A stretch of DNA of 7,406 nucleotides from an uncultured Eubacteriaceae bacterium (GTDB taxonomy: Bacteria; Bacillota; Clostridia; Lachnospirales; Lachnospiraceae): NCBI GenBank assembly GCA_945938055.1, contig CAMEUH010000122.1, positions 1 to 7,406 on the forward strand, written 5' to 3'. The notes under the pieces are model-generated. The model saw nothing but the letters and a program-made list of their open reading frames with translations, had not been told where the DNA came from and ran no database searches. Of the stretch, positions 5,819-7,406 are shown in pieces (position 1 is the stretch's first letter; each line of letters begins with the position of its first letter). Made by a program: the position numbers and the translations under genes.

Positions 5819-7145
5819 ATTTATTTTTCCGAACCAGAAAAGGGATTTCATACAGCATCATTGCTACCCAGCCTGCCAGATAAGACCACGGCAATGCCGT
5901 AATTCCCATATTCCATTCAAATACCAGAAATACGCAGCAGATAAAACGCACTGCAAAATTAATGATACTGCTCCATAAGGTTATTTTTAAATCTCCCATT
6001 CCCCGGAAATACCCCTGTATACCATTGGTAATTGCGGGTACAATATACATGAATACAATCAAATGAAGATAGGACTCTCCCATGGCAATCGTTTCAGCAT
6101 CCCCGGTAAATAAGCACATTAACGGATTAGCAAAGAAAATCAATACCAATCCTGCCAGAATACCATATGCAATTTCAATATACATGCCTACATGAAATGT
6201 CTTTGTAACCCGCACATTTTCTCCGGCTCCACGATTCTGCGCCATCATACTGGTCATGGCATGCCCGATATTCTGTTCCGGGATATAGGCATAATCATCA
6301 ATCCGGTTAATCGCCGTAAATGCTGCCGTTGCCGTGACCCCCATTGTATTAACCACAGCCTGGATACCTAGTTTTCCTATCTGCACGGTAGACTGCTGCA
6401 ATGCACTCACCATACCATATTGAAACGTATCCTTCAAAAGTCCCTTATCAAACACCAGCCATTCCTTTCCCATGTCAAGAATCGGAATCTTTCTTTTAAT
6501 ATAAATCCAGCACAACAGACAGCTGAGTGCCTCACTTAGTACCGTACTGACTGCACATCCTGCGGTTCCGGCCCGGAAACAGACTACAAAAACCAAGTCA
6601 CCAATAATATTAATCACAGCACTAATTCCAAGAAAAAGCAATGGCGAACTGCTATCTCCCATTGCTCTTAGGGTACTTGCAAAGAAATTATAAATAAAAC
6701 TAAACACAAGTCCACACATGATAATCCGCAGGTACTGAACAGCTTCCGCAAAAATCTGTCTGTCCACCATAAGAACCGTAAGAAGCCCCGGTGCTGCAAA
6801 CAGTGAAATAATCATCACTCCGAGAGAAAAGACAACCCCGGCAATCATGGTGGTACTCACCTGTCTTTTAAGTCTTTCATAATCTCCCGCACCATACATG
6901 GTTCCCAGAAGGATTCCCGCGCCAAGACAGATTCCCTGCACAAACAGAATAATCAGGGTCATTAACGGATTACTGGTTCCTACCGCCGCCAGTGCATCAT
7001 TTCCTGCATAATGTCCAACCACAATACTGTCAATGGCATTATAAGTCAGCTGCAGCAGATTTCCCAGAATCAACGGAATGGTAAATCGAACCAGCATTGG
7101 AAAAATTGCACCTTTTGTCATATCCTTTGTCATAACATCTTCCAT
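5817..7145 (-). CDS. MATE family multidrug/sodium efflux protein
   Basis: This 442-residue integral membrane protein has about 12 hydrophobic segments, the usual MATE size. The N lobe starts MTKGAIFPMLVRFTIPLILG and continues with YNAIDSIVVGHYAGNDALAAVG (35-56). LRAMGDSSSPL (159-169) and FRGMGDLKITL (380-390) sit at equivalent places in the two lobes and show the internal duplication. The C lobe has FTAINRIDDYAYIPEQNIG and MAQNRGAG (301-308). MATE proteins expel cationic drugs or metabolites using sodium or proton gradients; the substrate here is unknown. The first ATG (7145) has only a weak purine stretch touching it, while the in-frame ATG at 7133 has GGAAG 5 bases upstream and gives the family-typical start MTKDMTKGA, so 7133 is the likelier start. 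It is the first gene of the MATE-CDF-GH18 unit, with a sigma-A promoter divergent from uraA. Confidence 0.94.
   Translation of the reverse strand: MEDVMTKDMTKGAIFPMLVRFTIPLILGNLLQLTYNAIDSIVVGHYAGNDALAAVGTSNPLMTLIILFVQGICLGAGILLGTMYGAGDYERLKRQVSTTMIAGVVFSLGVMIISLFAAPGLLTVLMVDRQIFAEAVQYLRIIMCGLVFSFIYNFFASTLRAMGDSSSPLLFLGISAVINIIGDLVFVVCFRAGTAGCAVSTVLSEALSCLLCWIYIKRKIPILDMGKEWLVFDKGLLKDTFQYGMVSALQQSTVQIGKLGIQAVVNTMGVTATAAFTAINRIDDYAYIPEQNIGHAMTSMMAQNRGAGENVRVTKTFHVGMYIEIAYGILAGLVLIFFANPLMCLFTGDAETIAMGESYLHLIVFMYIVPAITNGIQGYFRGMGDLKITLWSSIINFAVRFICCVFLVFEWNMGITALPWSYLAGWVAMMLYEIPFLVRKNK
7139..7143 (-). promoter_or_regulatory. Ribosome binding site favouring the internal MATE start at 7133
   Basis: GGAAG lies 5 bases before the ATG at 7133 and inside the first codons of the longer reading. 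The upstream ATG at 7145 lacks a separated Shine-Dalgarno box. This favours a 438-residue protein beginning MTKDMTKG. Confidence 0.55.
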
Positions 7146-7165
7146 CTCTTTTATTTTTAATTCAT

Positions 7166-7176
7166 TACATAATGTA
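7166..7176. promoter_or_regulatory. Palindrome over the MATE promoter -10 box, possible operator
   Basis: TACATAATGTA is a perfect 11-bp palindrome centred on one base and covers the whole predicted -10 element (7169-7174). A repressor dimer bound here would block the MATE operon. It is short and AT-rich, so chance is a real alternative, and no regulator gene is in view. Confidence 0.35.
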
Positions 7177-7197
7177 TCATCTTTCGTAATTTGTCAA
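7169..7197 (-). promoter_or_regulatory. Sigma-A promoter of the MATE-CDF-GH18 operon
   Basis: On the minus strand, TTGACA (7192-7197, perfect consensus) is followed after 17 bp by CATTAT (7169-7174, four of six). The predicted start near 7162 gives a leader of about 17-30 nt depending on the start codon, too short for a riboswitch such as the manganese-sensing yybP-ykoY type. Confidence 0.75.
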
Positions 7198-7204
7198 ATG
7201 GTAA

Positions 7205-7233
7205 TTGCAAAATTCATCATAAAAAAGTATTAT
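7205..7233 (+). promoter_or_regulatory. Sigma-A promoter of uraA
   Basis: TTGCAA (7205-7210), a 17-bp spacer and TATTAT (7228-7233, five of six) form a good promoter. The predicted start near 7240 leaves about 29 nt of leader with a GGAGG box at 7259-7263. That is too short for a PyrR attenuator or purine riboswitch, so any pyrimidine control would have to act at the promoter. Confidence 0.7.
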
Positions 7234-7268
7234 AGTATGTAGAAAAATCAATTCAAACGGAGGCTAAA

Positions 7269-7406
7269 ATGAATCAATCACAATCAAACCAAACTGCAAT
7301 TTATGATGCACGGAAACTTGGCACTCCAAAAATGATGCTGCTCGGACTGCAACACATGTTTGCCATGTTTGGTGCCACGGTACTTGTTCCCCAGCTGACG
7401 GGACTG
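7269..7406 (+). CDS. uraA: Uracil permease (NCS2 family), N-terminal part
   Basis: The gene runs off the right edge; 46 codons are present, beginning MNQSQSNQTAIYDARKLG. The segment GLQHMFAMFGATVLVPQLTG (residues 26-45) is the strongly conserved first membrane helix of nucleobase:cation symporter-2 proteins, and QHMFAMFGATVLVP in particular is typical of uracil permeases rather than xanthine or urate permeases. It would import uracil by proton symport for pyrimidine salvage. The start is set by GGAGG 5 bases before the ATG. It is divergent from the MATE gene with its own promoter. Substrate is inferred from the N terminus only, since the substrate-binding residues lie outside the window. Confidence 0.88.
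   Translation, partial: MNQSQSNQTAIYDARKLGTPKMMLLGLQHMFAMFGATVLVPQLTGL

Noticed and set aside
4666..5978. Plus-strand frames of 118-152 codons opposite the CDF and MATE genes
   Set aside because: Antisense to confidently identified transporters, without ribosome binding sites or recognisable protein features.
7146..7268. Mn riboswitch before MATE-CDF, or PyrR/purine control element before uraA
   Set aside because: Predicted leaders are about 17-30 nt on both sides and contain no terminator-like hairpin, leaving no room for these elements.
1..7406. Mobile elements, CRISPR arrays, tRNA/rRNA genes, phage or defence systems
   Set aside because: No transposase, integrase, regularly spaced repeats, tRNA-like cloverleaf or defence-type protein was found; nearly all sequence is taken up by recognised genes with short spacers.

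Overview
The window reads as a low-to-moderate GC, spore-forming member of the Clostridia, most likely a Lachnospiraceae-type gut anaerobe. This is inferred from spoVAD/spoVAE germination genes, a LysM-GH18 enzyme of the spore-cortex YaaH/SleL type, strong GGAGG ribosome binding sites, canonical sigma-A promoters, and the style of the encoded proteins. No species can be named from the sequence alone.

Layout. Positions 1-1211 (minus strand) hold spoVAD followed by the start of spoVAE, which runs off the left edge. A strong terminator at about 1283-1330 separates them from ilvE (minus, 1349-2374), a branched-chain aminotransferase with its own clear sigma-A promoter. An AT-rich divergent intergenic region (2375-2568) lies between ilvE and a plus-strand gene for a Bax-inhibitor-1 family membrane protein (2569-3396). 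That gene converges on a minus-strand run of three genes and is separated from them by a very compact hairpin at 3431-3454, whose loop is the stop codon of the facing gene. The run is transcribed right to left: MATE efflux protein (5817-7145), CDF cation transporter (4621-5802), LysM-GH18 glycosidase (3439-4590). It has gaps of 14 and 30 bp and no internal terminator, so it looks like one operon. At the right edge a uracil-permease gene (plus, from 7269) runs off the window. Its promoter and the MATE promoter are back to back, with -35 boxes 7 bp apart.

How the genes relate. spoVAD/spoVAE belong to dipicolinic-acid transport in sporulation and germination, and the GH18 protein may degrade spore peptidoglycan. 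ilvE is metabolic. BI-1, MATE, CDF and UraA are membrane proteins for ion, drug, metal and pyrimidine transport. I see no mobile element, CRISPR array, RNA gene, phage gene or defence system. This is ordinary chromosomal housekeeping and accessory content. The most notable points are the absence of spoVAC ahead of spoVAD, a CDF protein with an apparently duplicated cytoplasmic domain and an N-D/D-D metal site, the stop codon inside a shared terminator loop, and two tightly packed divergent promoter regions. No intergenic stretch exceeds 300 bases.
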